Source: Alteromonadaceae bacterium
Lineage (GTDB): Bacteria > Pseudomonadota > Gammaproteobacteria > Enterobacterales > Alteromonadaceae
NCBI GenBank assembly: GCA_014872785.1
Contig: WKFJ01000036.1
Span: 124,001-188,000, forward strand
DNA: 64,000 nucleotides
Direction: 5' to 3'
Shown: piece after piece, positions 36,938 through 46,707 of the stretch
Layout of the letters: every line of letters begins with the position of its first letter
How positions within the stretch are numbered: position 1 is the stretch's first letter
Position numbers and translations under genes: made by a program
The notes under the pieces: generated by a model
Seen by the model: only the letters and a program-made list of their open reading frames with translations
Database searches by the model: none
What the model was told of the DNA's origin: nothing

Positions 36938-38452
36938 ATGTCTCTCGCAGTTGTATATACGCGCGCTGCTCTTGGCGTTGATGCTCCGTTGGTGCACGTT
37001 GAAGTCCATCTTGCCAATGGCTTACCCGGTTTTAATATTGTCGGCCTTCCCGAAGCTTCCGTAAAAGAAGCCAGGGACAGGGTTCGAAGTGCTCTGGTTA
37101 ACTCCCATTTTGAATTTCCAGCAAAGCGAATAACAGTGAATCTAGCTCCGGCTGACTTACCTAAGGATGGAGGTCGATTCGACCTGGCAATTGCTGTTGG
37201 CATTATGGCGGCAAGCTTGGAGCTCAGGCGAGATTTACTGGAGCAGTATGAATTTATAGGCGAGTTGGCACTTTCAGGTAAAGTGAGAGCAGTGTCAGGA
37301 ATTGTTCCGGCCGCCGTTACCTGTCAGAGGAAAGGGCGCAGTATGATTGCGCCTTTGGCGAATGAAGATGAACTAAAATATTTAGAAGAACATGAAGTCT
37401 TTTTATGTGAAAACTTAGCTGAAATTTATCAATTACTTTGTAAGGGGCTTGAATTACCTCGCATACAGAGCAGCTCAAACAGTGTTCCAGCGGCAAACTG
37501 TTCTGAAGATATGGCTGATGTTGTTGGTCAAGAAGCGGCGAAACGAGCCTTGCTCATTGCTGCTGCAGGTGGTCACAATATTCTCTTTTGTGGTCCGCCG
37601 GGAACAGGTAAAACCATGCTGGCTCGGCGCATTCTGACACTGCTACCCCCGCTCACGACGGAGCTGGCGCTGGAAACCGCGGCGGTGCATTCCGTCGCTG
37701 GTATGGCCTTATCACCCGAGACATGGCGACAACCTAGTTTTAGAGCACCCCATCATACAGCTTCTGCTGTTGCTCTGACTGGTGGTGGCAGTAACCCAAG
37801 GCCGGGTGAGGTTTCACTGGCGCACAATGGCGTTCTTTTTCTTGACGAATTTACCGAGTTTCCTCGAAAAGTGCTGGATGTTTTACGCGAACCAATGGAA
37901 TCGGGTGAAATTGTCATATCCAGAGCGGCGAGACAATGTACCTATCCTGCCAAGTTTCAGCTAATTGCGGCGTTAAATCCGAGTCCATCGGGCGATGTAA
38001 ATGATCGGCGTAGCTCACCAGAACAAATTATCAGGTATCTAAATCGGATATCTGGCCCATTGTTAGATCGCATTGACTTGCAAGTCGATGTACCGAGACT
38101 GGAACAGGATGAATTAGAGTCCTTAAAGCGTTTGCCTAGAGCAACTTCAAAGGATTATCGAGAACAGGTGCTTGCAGCGCGTCAGCGCCAGGCAAAGCGC
38201 AGTCAAAAGCTCAATGCCCATTTAACGGTGTCAGTACTGGAACGCATGGCGAACCTCGAAACTAAAGAACAAGCGTTTTTGTATGGTGCAGTGCAAAAGC
38301 TGGGACTTTCCATGCGCTCGATGCACCGTGTTCTCAAGGTGTCGATGACTATTGCCGATTTGGATAGTGCCTCTAAAGTAGCTATACCACATATCGCAGA
38401 AGCGCTTGGTTATCGCGCTTTAGAGAGATTGATAAGAAATTTAACACGCTAG
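36938..38452 (+). CDS. comM: ComM/YifB-family AAA+ protein
   Basis: 504 residues from ATG 36938 (MSLAVVYTRAAL). An N-terminal ChlI/Lon-protease-like domain (LPGFNIVGLPEASVKEARDR, APADLPKDGGRFDLAIA) is followed by a Mg-chelatase-type AAA+ domain with Walker A GPPGTGKT and Walker B LFLDEFTEF. ComM drives branch migration in natural transformation; whether this strain is competent cannot be told here. It ends 2 bases before the convergent ilvY gene. Confidence 0.92.
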   Translation: MSLAVVYTRAALGVDAPLVHVEVHLANGLPGFNIVGLPEASVKEARDRVRSALVNSHFEFPAKRITVNLAPADLPKDGGRFDLAIAVGIMAASLELRRDLLEQYEFIGELALSGKVRAVSGIVPAAVTCQRKGRSMIAPLANEDELKYLEEHEVFLCENLAEIYQLLCKGLELPRIQSSSNSVPAANCSEDMADVVGQEAAKRALLIAAAGGHNILFCGPPGTGKTMLARRILTLLPPLTTELALETAAVHSVAGMALSPETWRQPSFRAPHHTASAVALTGGGSNPRPGEVSLAHNGVLFLDEFTEFPRKVLDVLREPMESGEIVISRAARQCTYPAKFQLIAALNPSPSGDVNDRRSSPEQIIRYLNRISGPLLDRIDLQVDVPRLEQDELESLKRLPRATSKDYREQVLAARQRQAKRSQKLNAHLTVSVLERMANLETKEQAFLYGAVQKLGLSMRSMHRVLKVSMTIADLDSASKVAIPHIAEALGYRALERLIRNLTR

Positions 38453-38454
38453 AA

Positions 38455-39309
38455 TTAATGCTTGAGAAACGCTTTTATCACCGGTTCGTCTCGGCGTTTT
38501 TTCAAACAACATAGTCCTAGGCGATAGGCTTCAATGTCTGCTATAGGAAGAATTTTCACTTGTTCCTTAATGGTAGCGTGCTGCACTACAATTTCAGGCA
38601 CAATAGCAATACCACAGCCAAGCGCCACCATACTCAAAATGGCTTCGTTACCACCGACACTTGCATAAACCTTGGGTCGAATGCCTTTTTCCGCCAACCA
38701 ATGGTGAACAATTCTTTTCGATGGGCCACTATCAGGCAATATCATGTGAATGTTGTGCCATTCGATTTCTTCAATGGCACTGTAGTTACTGTGTTTAGGC
38801 GTTACCAGGACTAGTGGTACTGTATCTAGGTGCTGAAAGTGTAACTCTTCGGGAAAGTTGGGTGTAGCAATGACAATAGACACATCCGTTTGCCCTTCAA
38901 GCACTTTCTGCGCGGACTCTCCCGGGTTGCCTGTAGCCAATTTAATCTCGACTTCCGGGTAGTTCTCCTTAAACGAAGATAATAGTGCAGGCAAGTGACT
39001 CATACTGGCGGTCACTGTACAGAAAAGCCCGAGTTCGCCTTTCAAAACTTCATTGTGCTCTTGGATATCCGACATTAAAACTTGCCAGTCTTGATGCAAT
39101 TTGTCGCTGAATTGCAACAGTTTTTCACCTACCGGAGTAAGCTTCACTTTGCGGTTATCTCGCAAGAACAGCGATGCGCCTAATTCTTCCTCTAGGCGCT
39201 GTATTGAACGAGATAACGTCGATGGACTCACATACATCGCCTCTGCTGTTTTGCCAAAATGTAGGGTTTGTGCGAGATGCCGAAACTGCTGAATTAACTT
39301 AAAATCCAA
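38455..39309 (-). CDS. ilvY: LysR-type activator IlvY
   Basis: 284 residues. An N-terminal winged helix (FRHLAQTLHFGKTAEAMYV, SPSTLSRSIQRLEEELG) is followed by a LysR effector domain. Its divergent position against ilvC is the conserved IlvY arrangement, in which acetolactate or acetohydroxybutyrate activates ilvC. Confidence 0.93.
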   Translation of the reverse strand: MDFKLIQQFRHLAQTLHFGKTAEAMYVSPSTLSRSIQRLEEELGASLFLRDNRKVKLTPVGEKLLQFSDKLHQDWQVLMSDIQEHNEVLKGELGLFCTVTASMSHLPALLSSFKENYPEVEIKLATGNPGESAQKVLEGQTDVSIVIATPNFPEELHFQHLDTVPLVLVTPKHSNYSAIEEIEWHNIHMILPDSGPSKRIVHHWLAEKGIRPKVYASVGGNEAILSMVALGCGIAIVPEIVVQHATIKEQVKILPIADIEAYRLGLCCLKKRRDEPVIKAFLKH

Positions 39310-39324
39310 TGGCTTACCTAGTTT

Positions 39325-39355
39325 GTTGCATAATACGAAATATAGTTTTGCAAAT
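39325..39355. promoter_or_regulatory. Probable IlvY operator region between ilvY and ilvC
   Basis: TTGCATAAT at 39325 and the 8-base palindrome TTTGCAAA at about 39347 lie about 22 bases apart in the 118-base divergent gap. Spacing of two helical turns fits LysR tandem sites. The assignment rests on position and should be treated as tentative. Confidence 0.4.
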
Positions 39356-39427
39356 ATATCATTTTAAACAATGTTAAAAAAGCCGTAGTCTTAGCAACGG
39401 ATTAATCGTCACAGATTTACAAGAGTT

Positions 39428-40915
39428 ATGGCTAATTATTTTAATACTTTATCGTTACGCAATCAGTTGGACCAATTAGGTCGTTGTCGCTTTATGCAGC
39501 GCGATGAGTTTGCTAACGGATGCGAATTTTTAAAAGGTAAGAAAATCGTAATCGTTGGTTGTGGTGCGCAAGGTTTAAACCAAGGTTTGAACATGCGAGA
39601 TTCTGGCTTAGATGTATCTTATGCACTTCGTCAATCGGCGATTGACGAAAAACGTCAATCCTATGTACGTGCAACCGAAAACGGCTTTACCGTTGGCACT
39701 TACCAAGAGCTTATTCCCACCGCAGATCTGGTTTACAACCTGACCCCAGATAAGCAGCACGCCAGTGTGGTGGAAGCGGTCATGCCGCTGATGAAAGAAG
39801 GTGCTGCTTTGGGCTACTCCCACGGTTTCAACATTGTTGAGGAAGGTCAACAGATTCGCTCTGACCTAACCGTGGTGATGTGCGCCCCTAAATGCCCAGG
39901 TACTGAGGTGCGTGAAGAATACAAAAGAGGTTTTGGTGTTCCAACGTTGATCGCAGTACATCCAGAAAACGATCCTCAACAACAAGGTTGGGACATCGCT
40001 AAAGCCCTTGCATCGGCAACGGGTGGCGATAGAGCAGGAGTTCTAGAGTCTTCGTTTGTTGCAGAAGTAAAGTCTGACCTAGTAGGTGAGCAAACCATTC
40101 TATGTGGAATGCAACAAACTGCTGCCATCTTAGCCTATGACAAGATGGTTGATGAAGGCATGGATCCAGGCTACGCAGGTGCGCTTGTGCAGTATGGGTT
40201 AGAAGCAATCACTGAGGCCTTGAAGATCGGTGGTGTGACTAACATGATGGATCGCCTTTCAAACGCAGATAAGCTTAAAGCGGTTGCGCTTTCTGAAGAA
40301 TTGACGTCGCTGCTGCGCCCATTGTTCGAAAAGCACATGGACGATGTTATTAGCGGTCACTTCTCTCAAACCATGATGGAAGATTGGGCAAACGGTGATG
40401 CTAATCTGTTGGGCTGGCGCGAAGAAACTAACTCGACAGGGTTTGAACAGGCGCCAACTTATGATGGCAAAATTGATGAACAAGAATTTTTTGATAATGG
40501 CATCTTCATGGTCGCCATGATCAAAACGGGTGTTGAAGTTGCGTTCGAAGTAATGGTCGAAGCGGGTATTTTACCAGAGTCAGCCTACTACGAGTCTTTG
40601 CACGAAACACCACTAATTGCGAACACAATTGCGCGTAAGCGCTTATATGAAATGAATGTTGTTATTTCAGATACCGCCGAATATGGCAATTATCTTTTCG
40701 CAAATGTAGCAGTGCCACTGTTACGTGAGAAGTTGATGCCAAATGTGGGAACAGATCTGGTTGGTAGAGGTTCTGAAAACAGTTCACAGAGTGTAGACAA
40801 TATGGCGTTGGTTAAAGCAAACCACGCTATTAGAAACCACCCTGTAGAACTGATTGGAAACGAATTACGAGGCTACATGACGGACATGAAAACTATCGTT
40901 GAGTCCAGTAGCTAA
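39428..40915 (+). CDS. ilvC: Ketol-acid reductoisomerase, class II
   Basis: 495 residues, the long class II form. The N-terminal Rossmann motif is [18 protein letters not shown], followed by the KARI domain repeated in tandem ([28 protein letters not shown]). It reduces and isomerises acetolactate with NADPH. It is divergent from ilvY and followed by a strong terminator. Confidence 0.97.
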   Translation: MANYFNTLSLRNQLDQLGRCRFMQRDEFANGCEFLKGKKIVIVGCGAQGLNQGLNMRDSGLDVSYALRQSAIDEKRQSYVRATENGFTVGTYQELIPTADLVYNLTPDKQHASVVEAVMPLMKEGAALGYSHGFNIVEEGQQIRSDLTVVMCAPKCPGTEVREEYKRGFGVPTLIAVHPENDPQQQGWDIAKALASATGGDRAGVLESSFVAEVKSDLVGEQTILCGMQQTAAILAYDKMVDEGMDPGYAGALVQYGLEAITEALKIGGVTNMMDRLSNADKLKAVALSEELTSLLRPLFEKHMDDVISGHFSQTMMEDWANGDANLLGWREETNSTGFEQAPTYDGKIDEQEFFDNGIFMVAMIKTGVEVAFEVMVEAGILPESAYYESLHETPLIANTIARKRLYEMNVVISDTAEYGNYLFANVAVPLLREKLMPNVGTDLVGRGSENSSQSVDNMALVKANHAIRNHPVELIGNELRGYMTDMKTIVESSS

Positions 40916-40982
40916 GTACCCAAACAGACTTGTCTCCCATTTGACAAATTCTGTCGTTAGGTGCTTTTTAGAAGCCCTCTTC

Positions 40983-41009
40983 GCCCGGTGCATTGCACCG
41001 GGCTTTTTT
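40983..41009 (+). terminator. Terminator after ilvC
   Basis: Stem GCCCGGTGC/GCACCGGGC with an ATT loop followed by T6. Confidence 0.93.
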
Positions 41010-41127
41010 ATGTCTATTACACAGCCTTTTAGTCAATGAACTTACTAGTTTCACCAGTAGGCATCAGGGTATTGAAATTCTTGAGAGAAACTGGATTATT
41101 GCTCGAGTCATTTGTTAGGGAAGCTTC

Positions 41128-41583
41128 ATGGAAATTACGATAGACAATTTGGAAAGTGGCGACGTCATTGCTTTGCTGGAAGAGCATTTGCGTGACATGT
41201 ATGCCACTTCGCCTCCAGAAAGTGTACATGCGCTCGACGTGACTGCATTAAAAGCCGATAACATCACTTTTTTCGCTGCGCGTGAGGGAGGCACACTATT
41301 GGGGTGCGTGGCCATAAAGTCTCTGGACGATTTGCATTTAGAGCTTAAATCAATGCGCACGACACACGCGGTAAGAGGTCAGGGTATCGGCAAACAGTTA
41401 CTCGCTCACGTTATTGCGCATGCCAAACAAAAATCGGCACAGAGAATTAGTCTAGAGACAGGAACCCAAGCCTACTTTATTCCAGCATGTAAATTGTATG
41501 AGTCTTTTGGCTTTGAATATTGTGCACCTTTTTCAGATTATAAACTCGACCCTAACAGTCATTTTATGACGAAGAAAATCTAA
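41128..41583 (+). CDS. GNAT-family N-acetyltransferase
   Basis: 151 residues. The acetyl-CoA loop reads VRGQGIGKQLLAHVI and the fold ends with LYESFGFEYC and YKLDPNSHFMTK, as in the YsnE/PhnO-like GNAT group. The substrate is unknown. GGGAAG precedes ATG 41128. Confidence 0.88.
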   Translation: MEITIDNLESGDVIALLEEHLRDMYATSPPESVHALDVTALKADNITFFAAREGGTLLGCVAIKSLDDLHLELKSMRTTHAVRGQGIGKQLLAHVIAHAKQKSAQRISLETGTQAYFIPACKLYESFGFEYCAPFSDYKLDPNSHFMTKKI

Positions 41584-41663
41584 CGCTTAAAAAAAACAAT
41601 GTTCGGCATTTAATCGCATGTGAGTCTATAGTTAAAATATGTAGCGTTTCTTTGCGATTTTGT

Positions 41664-43490
41664 ATGGACAGCAAGATCACTTCTCAACACTATGAGAAGC
41701 TTTTCAATTTATCTCCTGACATGTTGTGTATCGCTGACCTCAACGGTTATTTTGTGCATGTCAATCCAGCATTTTCGAGAGTGCTCGGATTAAAAACCAT
41801 TCAGATAGAGCAGAAAAAGTTTCTTGAGTTTGTACACCCAGATGACCATGAAGCGACCCTGAGAGAAATGCAAAAACTTTCAGAAGGTGAGCAAACATTA
41901 GAATTTGAAAATCGCTATCGTCATGCTGATGGTCATTATCTTTATTTTTCTTGGTCAGCGTATTCCGAACCGGATGACGATTTTATTTACGCCACGGCAC
42001 GTGAAATAACAGAGCAAGTACTTACTCAACGTAAACTTAAGCAATTAGAGCGTCTATTAAAAGGGGAAACCATTTTGGTCATCACTGATGCGCGCGGCAT
42101 CATCACTGAAGTGAACCAAAAATTTTGTGATATTTCAGGTTACAGCACAGATGAATTAATAGGTAAAACACACAAACTCATCAATTCTGGATACCATTCT
42201 AGGGAATTCTTTGAAGACCTATGGCAAACCATCTCAAATGGGCACATTTGGTCGGGCACCATTAAAAATAGGAAGAAAAACGGCGAATACTATTTCGTAA
42301 ACAGCATCATTACGCCGCTTTATGGGGTAGATGGCAAAATTGAAAAATACATGGCTATCAGACAGGACGTGACTGACAGCATTAAATTCGCTGCGGAGTT
42401 TAATCGCACTGTGGGCATCCTCAATGAAACCAGCGCGATTGCGCGTGTGGGAGGTTGGGAGCTCGATGTTGCCACGGGAGAACTTACCTGGACGGATGAA
42501 ACCTTTAAAATTTTAGAGGTTGAGAAAAGAGCTGGGCAAAAGCCTATTCTCCCTGAAGGGCTACAGCTTTTTACCGAGGAATATCAGCCTGTTATCGAGA
42601 ATGCAGTTAGTAGGGCAATCGAGTTTGGTGAGTCTTATAGTTTAGAGCTTATGGCGCGAACAGCAAAAGGCAATGAACTGTGGGTTTATACAAATGGGAA
42701 GGCCAATTATGAGCACGGTCGTGTGAAAACTTTGTCTGGCACCATTCAAGATATCCACCAGAAAAAACTAGCACAGCAGGGCTTTGAAAAAGAACGACAT
42801 AAGGCGATACAAAGCGCCAAGCTAGCGTCTCTTGGAGAATTGGCGGCGAGTGTTGCACACGAAATTAACAATCCGATTGGGATTATTGCCACGTATGCCG
42901 AACTCATGATGACGTTGCCTTATCAGCAAGACAAGTTCAACGATAAGTTGAACATCATAATGCGCTCTGTCGATCGCGTCGCGCACATCGTTAAAAGCCT
43001 CAAGAGGTTTTCCAGAACTGATGAGCAGCGCACTACAAGTTCAGTCTCATTTGGTAAAATCTTAAATGAAGCTCTTGTGCTAATTGGTCCTAGGTTAAAG
43101 CGCCAAGCAATAGAGCTTAAATTATCATTGATAGAAGAGGACGATATTCTTACCAATGAGATAGAGCTTGAACAGGTATTGATAAACCTAATAAATAATG
43201 CGGTTGATGCAATCAAAGAGGATTCACAACGATGGATTTCTTTGACTACAGAGGCAAGCGACGAACATATTGTGTTCGCTATTGAAGACTCAGGAAAAGG
43301 TATACCAGAAGACCTAAAACCGAAAATATTCGAGCCCTTTTTTACCTCTAAAGATGCCGCGAGCGGCACAGGTTTGGGTTTATCGATCAGTAAAGGTATA
43401 TTGGAAGAGCACGGTGCGAGCATCAGTTTAGATGAACAGGCTGACAATACTCGTTTTGTGATTACGTTTCGCAAGGGAGAACCAGTGTGA
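41664..43490 (+). CDS. PAS-domain sensor histidine kinase
   Basis: 608 residues from ATG 41664 (an upstream TTG at 41652 is less likely). Three PAS domains: about 5-120 (LFNLSPDMLCIADLNGYFVH), about 125-245 (VITDARGIITEVNQKFC, GYSTDELIGKTHKLINS), and 255-370 (LTWTDETFKILEVE). HisKA has AASVAHEINNPIGII with the phospho-accepting His, and HATPase_c has NLINNAVDAI and GTGLGLSISKGI. No membrane helix is present, so it senses a cytoplasmic signal. It overlaps the receiver gene by 4 bases. Confidence 0.9.
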   Translation: MDSKITSQHYEKLFNLSPDMLCIADLNGYFVHVNPAFSRVLGLKTIQIEQKKFLEFVHPDDHEATLREMQKLSEGEQTLEFENRYRHADGHYLYFSWSAYSEPDDDFIYATAREITEQVLTQRKLKQLERLLKGETILVITDARGIITEVNQKFCDISGYSTDELIGKTHKLINSGYHSREFFEDLWQTISNGHIWSGTIKNRKKNGEYYFVNSIITPLYGVDGKIEKYMAIRQDVTDSIKFAAEFNRTVGILNETSAIARVGGWELDVATGELTWTDETFKILEVEKRAGQKPILPEGLQLFTEEYQPVIENAVSRAIEFGESYSLELMARTAKGNELWVYTNGKANYEHGRVKTLSGTIQDIHQKKLAQQGFEKERHKAIQSAKLASLGELAASVAHEINNPIGIIATYAELMMTLPYQQDKFNDKLNIIMRSVDRVAHIVKSLKRFSRTDEQRTTSSVSFGKILNEALVLIGPRLKRQAIELKLSLIEEDDILTNEIELEQVLINLINNAVDAIKEDSQRWISLTTEASDEHIVFAIEDSGKGIPEDLKPKIFEPFFTSKDAASGTGLGLSISKGILEEHGASISLDEQADNTRFVITFRKGEPV

Positions 43491-43819
43491 CTGAAAAAGT
43501 CTATTTTCTAGATGACGAAGAACAATTATGTTTGGTCTTTCAGGAGTATATGGAAGCCTTTGGTATAAATACCAAAGTCTTTATCAATCCTCATGAAGCA
43601 ATCACTAGCGCAAACAATGAGCCACCTTTAATGATGTTTATTGATTATCGCCTCCCCGGAACAACTGGTGACAAGGTCGCTTTATCAATCCCATCAAATA
43701 TTAGAAAAATATTGGTTACCGGAGAGTTGAACGTAGAGGTTGGCGATGAATTCGAGATGGTAATCAAAAAACCATATAAACTTGCTCAGTTAAAAGAACT
43801 CGTCGATCAATTGGGCTAA
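43487..43819 (+). CDS. Stand-alone receiver domain response regulator
   Basis: 110 residues from GTG 43487. A single REC domain with acidic YFLDDEE, the phospho-acceptor Asp in MMFIDYRLPG, and the conserved Lys in IKKPYK. There is no output domain. It is translationally coupled to the kinase by a GTGTGA overlap and is the obvious partner. Confidence 0.85.
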   Translation: MTEKVYFLDDEEQLCLVFQEYMEAFGINTKVFINPHEAITSANNEPPLMMFIDYRLPGTTGDKVALSIPSNIRKILVTGELNVEVGDEFEMVIKKPYKLAQLKELVDQLG

Positions 43820-43837
43820 AGGAACAACGACAAAAAT

Positions 43838-44152
43838 ATGTTAGTTGACAACTTCGCAACACCCTATTACGCCGTCATATTTTCTTCAGTGAAAACGCCG
43901 AATATTGAAGGATATGCTGAAATGGCCGAGCGCATGTGGCAATTGGCTGCAGAACAAGAGGGGTTTCTAGGGGCGGATTCTGCATCTGATGAAAAGAGCA
44001 TCACGGTGTCCTATTGGCAATCGCTAGAGGCTATTAAGCAGTGGCGCCACAATGTAAAACACGCAGCGGCGCAAAAATTGGGACGGGAGCAATGGTATGC
44101 CCAGTTTCGTTTGCGTATTGCCAAAGTGGAAAAAAATTATGGGATGGGTTAG
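43838..44152 (+). CDS. Antibiotic biosynthesis monooxygenase (ABM)-like protein
   Basis: 104 residues. YAVIFSSV, GYAEMAERMWQLAAEQEGFLGA, SYWQSLEAIKQWRHN match the small ferredoxin-like ABM fold (YgiN/HmoB-like). There is no haem ligand I can assign. Function unknown. Confidence 0.82.
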   Translation: MLVDNFATPYYAVIFSSVKTPNIEGYAEMAERMWQLAAEQEGFLGADSASDEKSITVSYWQSLEAIKQWRHNVKHAAAQKLGREQWYAQFRLRIAKVEKNYGMG

Positions 44153-44198
44153 CCACCCCATTAAATCATTGTAGTGAGCAGTTACTTACTTCTTATGT

Positions 44199-44843
44199 CT
44201 AAGTTCTGCGACTCTCTTTTAGTGGAACTACTTTTAGCTCAACTCGTCTATTTTGTTGACGGTTTAATTCCGAATCATTCGGAACGATGGGGCTAAATTC
44301 TCCCATACCAATCGTGCTAAGTCTGCGCTGATCTACCTGATAACTCATGAGATGACTTTTTACGCTTTCAGCTCTGGTTTGCGACAATTGTTGGTTGTAC
44401 TCTGCGCTGCCTTTATCATCCGTATGGCCTTCGATGCGCAATGTCGTTTTAGGGTATTCATTTAGAACTTCAGAGACATCTTCTAAAACCGCATAAAATT
44501 CCGGTTCTATCTGCGCGCTCGCAGTCGCAAATGTAATACTGCCTGGAAGGTATAGATGAATCTCGTCTCCTTCTCGATAAACTTCTACACCTGAATCTGC
44601 CAACTTATTTTTGAATTCTTGCTCTTGTTCATCCATATACTGACCGATGGCACTACCGGCAATGGCGCCGACCAACGCTCCCCAAACGTAACGATTTTTG
44701 CCATGGTCTCCCGTTGCTTTACCCAGTACTGAACCAACAACTGAACCTATAGTCGCCCCGCGACCTTGATTTGAGTCGGTGCTCGCACAGCCAGCTAAAA
44801 ACAAAGACAGGGCGACTACGCCAACCATTAACTTCTTATACAT
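44199..44843 (-). CDS. OmpA-family outer-membrane lipoprotein (YiaD-like)
   Basis: 214 residues. The lipobox is LFLAGC (Cys at 19). A Gly-zipper segment (GATIGSVVGSVLGKATG, GALVGAIAGSAIG) is followed by an OmpA C-terminal peptidoglycan-binding domain (ITFATASAQIEPEF, RIEGHTDDKGSAEYNQQLSQTRAESV, NRRVEL). This layout matches YiaD. Confidence 0.9.
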   Translation of the reverse strand: MYKKLMVGVVALSLFLAGCASTDSNQGRGATIGSVVGSVLGKATGDHGKNRYVWGALVGAIAGSAIGQYMDEQEQEFKNKLADSGVEVYREGDEIHLYLPGSITFATASAQIEPEFYAVLEDVSEVLNEYPKTTLRIEGHTDDKGSAEYNQQLSQTRAESVKSHLMSYQVDQRRLSTIGMGEFSPIVPNDSELNRQQNRRVELKVVPLKESRRT

Positions 44844-45099
44844 GATTAGTCCTTTTCACTTTTGAAATACTGACTTTATTATCTAGGCGAATTAATGAAT
44901 AGAAAATGAACTTAAATTAAACCGTTAATTGAAAAATAAGTTTAATGTAAACAATAAGTTAATAGTAAACATTCTGTTTCAATTGGCGCGCTCCAGTAAC
45001 ATTTACGAGAACTTGATTAACAGCATTGCTGTGTAGAACTGGCTAGAATTCCTACCGCATTTTATTGAGGACAACTCAAAACTATATAAAGGAATAACT

Positions 45100-45903
45100 A
45101 TGCACAAATTAACACTTAGCCTGATTGCTTTGTCACTTGCATCCTCAGCAGTAGCGAGTGAAATACACACAATCGGTAACATTGCGCATTCTGAGCAAGA
45201 TGACTATCAAACCACTTCCATCGGCATAACGCATTATTTTGACGGCCGAGAAACTCTGGGGCCGATTGATAAACTGAGTTTTATCAATCACAGCTCTTCA
45301 ATATCTGGCAGTTATTTTAATAGCGATGTTAGTGATGGGTACGGCTTTGCCGGCACGTTTATAGCTGATAACGGGCTTTTGTTGGGGGGCGCGTTAACAA
45401 AAATTAACTATGACGATATGGGACTTGCATTGGGAGATTTTGAAACTCGAACTCTTTCTGCAGGTTACCAAGGCTTTGAGGGGTTCTCTATTGTGACCTA
45501 TTATCGAGATCCAGACGAGGGTGACTCAGAGATTACTGTAGCAGGCCAATATGAGCATAAACTCAAAGGTAATGATTATATTGGACTTGGTGTGTCCATT
45601 GACGAAGACGCAGACTTTATTAATTTCACCAGCGAATATTTTACCGATCTAGGTAACGGACATTTTTTGCAAGTTAATGGACAATACGTAGTGAATGATC
45701 TGGGTGACGATTATTGGTCCGCTGGTGGTACGTATTACCTGAGCGAAAAATCATCAGTGTATGCAACAGTGGGCGATGATAGTTTTTACTCAATTGGTGC
45801 TAAACACTTCTTCACATCTAACTTTGCTTTGGGTATTTCCTACGCAGACTCCGACAATGCAGACGAGGGGCTTTACTCAGCGCTTGCGTCAGTACAATTT
45901 TAA
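45100..45903 (+). CDS. Putative outer-membrane beta-barrel (porin-like) protein
   Basis: 267 residues. The signal peptide MHKLTLSLIALSLASSAVA ends at residue 19. Alternating hydrophobic strands with Gly and aromatic residues and a terminal ALASVQF (final Phe) suggest a barrel of about 10-12 strands. It is small for a general porin. Acidic residues dominate the loops. Specific function unknown. Confidence 0.65.
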   Translation: MHKLTLSLIALSLASSAVASEIHTIGNIAHSEQDDYQTTSIGITHYFDGRETLGPIDKLSFINHSSSISGSYFNSDVSDGYGFAGTFIADNGLLLGGALTKINYDDMGLALGDFETRTLSAGYQGFEGFSIVTYYRDPDEGDSEITVAGQYEHKLKGNDYIGLGVSIDEDADFINFTSEYFTDLGNGHFLQVNGQYVVNDLGDDYWSAGGTYYLSEKSSVYATVGDDSFYSIGAKHFFTSNFALGISYADSDNADEGLYSALASVQF

Positions 45904-45943
45904 TTAACTAACTGTGGCGAGCAGCATTGCTGCTTGCCCATGC

Positions 45944-46426
45944 CTAGAGCTTAAGCTCGAGAAAATGAGCATTTCCTGTCGTGTCATCTAATTGGTATGC
46001 TTTAAAGCCAAAACTTAAATAAGCGTTGTAAGCCACCTCATTGCCAGACAGAACTTCCAAGGTAACTTTGCAGCAGTCGCGTTTTATCGCTTCTTGTTTT
46101 ACCGCTTCAAGCAACATTTTGCCGAACCCTTTTCCTCTGAAATCTGCGTGTACTGCTAAGTCATGAATGTTAATTAATGGCTTACATGCGAATGTCGAGA
46201 ACCCGAGTATGCAATTAGCCAATCCAGCAGGTTGTCCGTCAGCGTATAAAATAAGACTGAAAGCATAAGGAACCTTTGCCAGAGTCAAAGCCAGATTTTG
46301 TTTGGTAAAATCACTTAGGCCTTCATTACCTCCCATGGGATCCTCTGCATAGCTATTGAGCAAAAACACCAAGTCTTTCGCTTGAGCTTGATTGTTGTAA
46401 TCCACAGTCTCGATATTAGTTTGCAT
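45944..46426 (-). CDS. GNAT-family N-acetyltransferase
   Basis: 160 residues from ATG 46426, chosen because AAGGA sits 8 bases upstream; the alternative ATG 46477 adds a non-family 17 residues. The acetyl-CoA loop is FRGKGFGKMLLEAV and the fold ends AYNAYLSFGFKAYQL. Substrate unknown. Confidence 0.85.
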   Translation of the reverse strand: MQTNIETVDYNNQAQAKDLVFLLNSYAEDPMGGNEGLSDFTKQNLALTLAKVPYAFSLILYADGQPAGLANCILGFSTFACKPLINIHDLAVHADFRGKGFGKMLLEAVKQEAIKRDCCKVTLEVLSGNEVAYNAYLSFGFKAYQLDDTTGNAHFLELKL

Positions 46427-46707
46427 AACGCAGTCCTTTTTGTCTGATGAGAAGGGGAATAGTAGCAGTGTTTTCATTCCGATAAACAGGAGAAATAAGG
46501 GATCTGGAAAAAACCTGCGCTGAGGAAAGTTTTTTCTAGACGGAGGCTAAAATTGGTGCTAGTTTTAAATTGTTCGTTTCTGAACGCTTCTTGTATTCAC
46601 GCATTCTGCACGACAACAAGATTTCTACCCGAGAATAAATAATATTGGTCAAACAATACAATAACTCGCATTAAGCGATATATTTCATCTATAAAGACCC
46701 ACCAACT

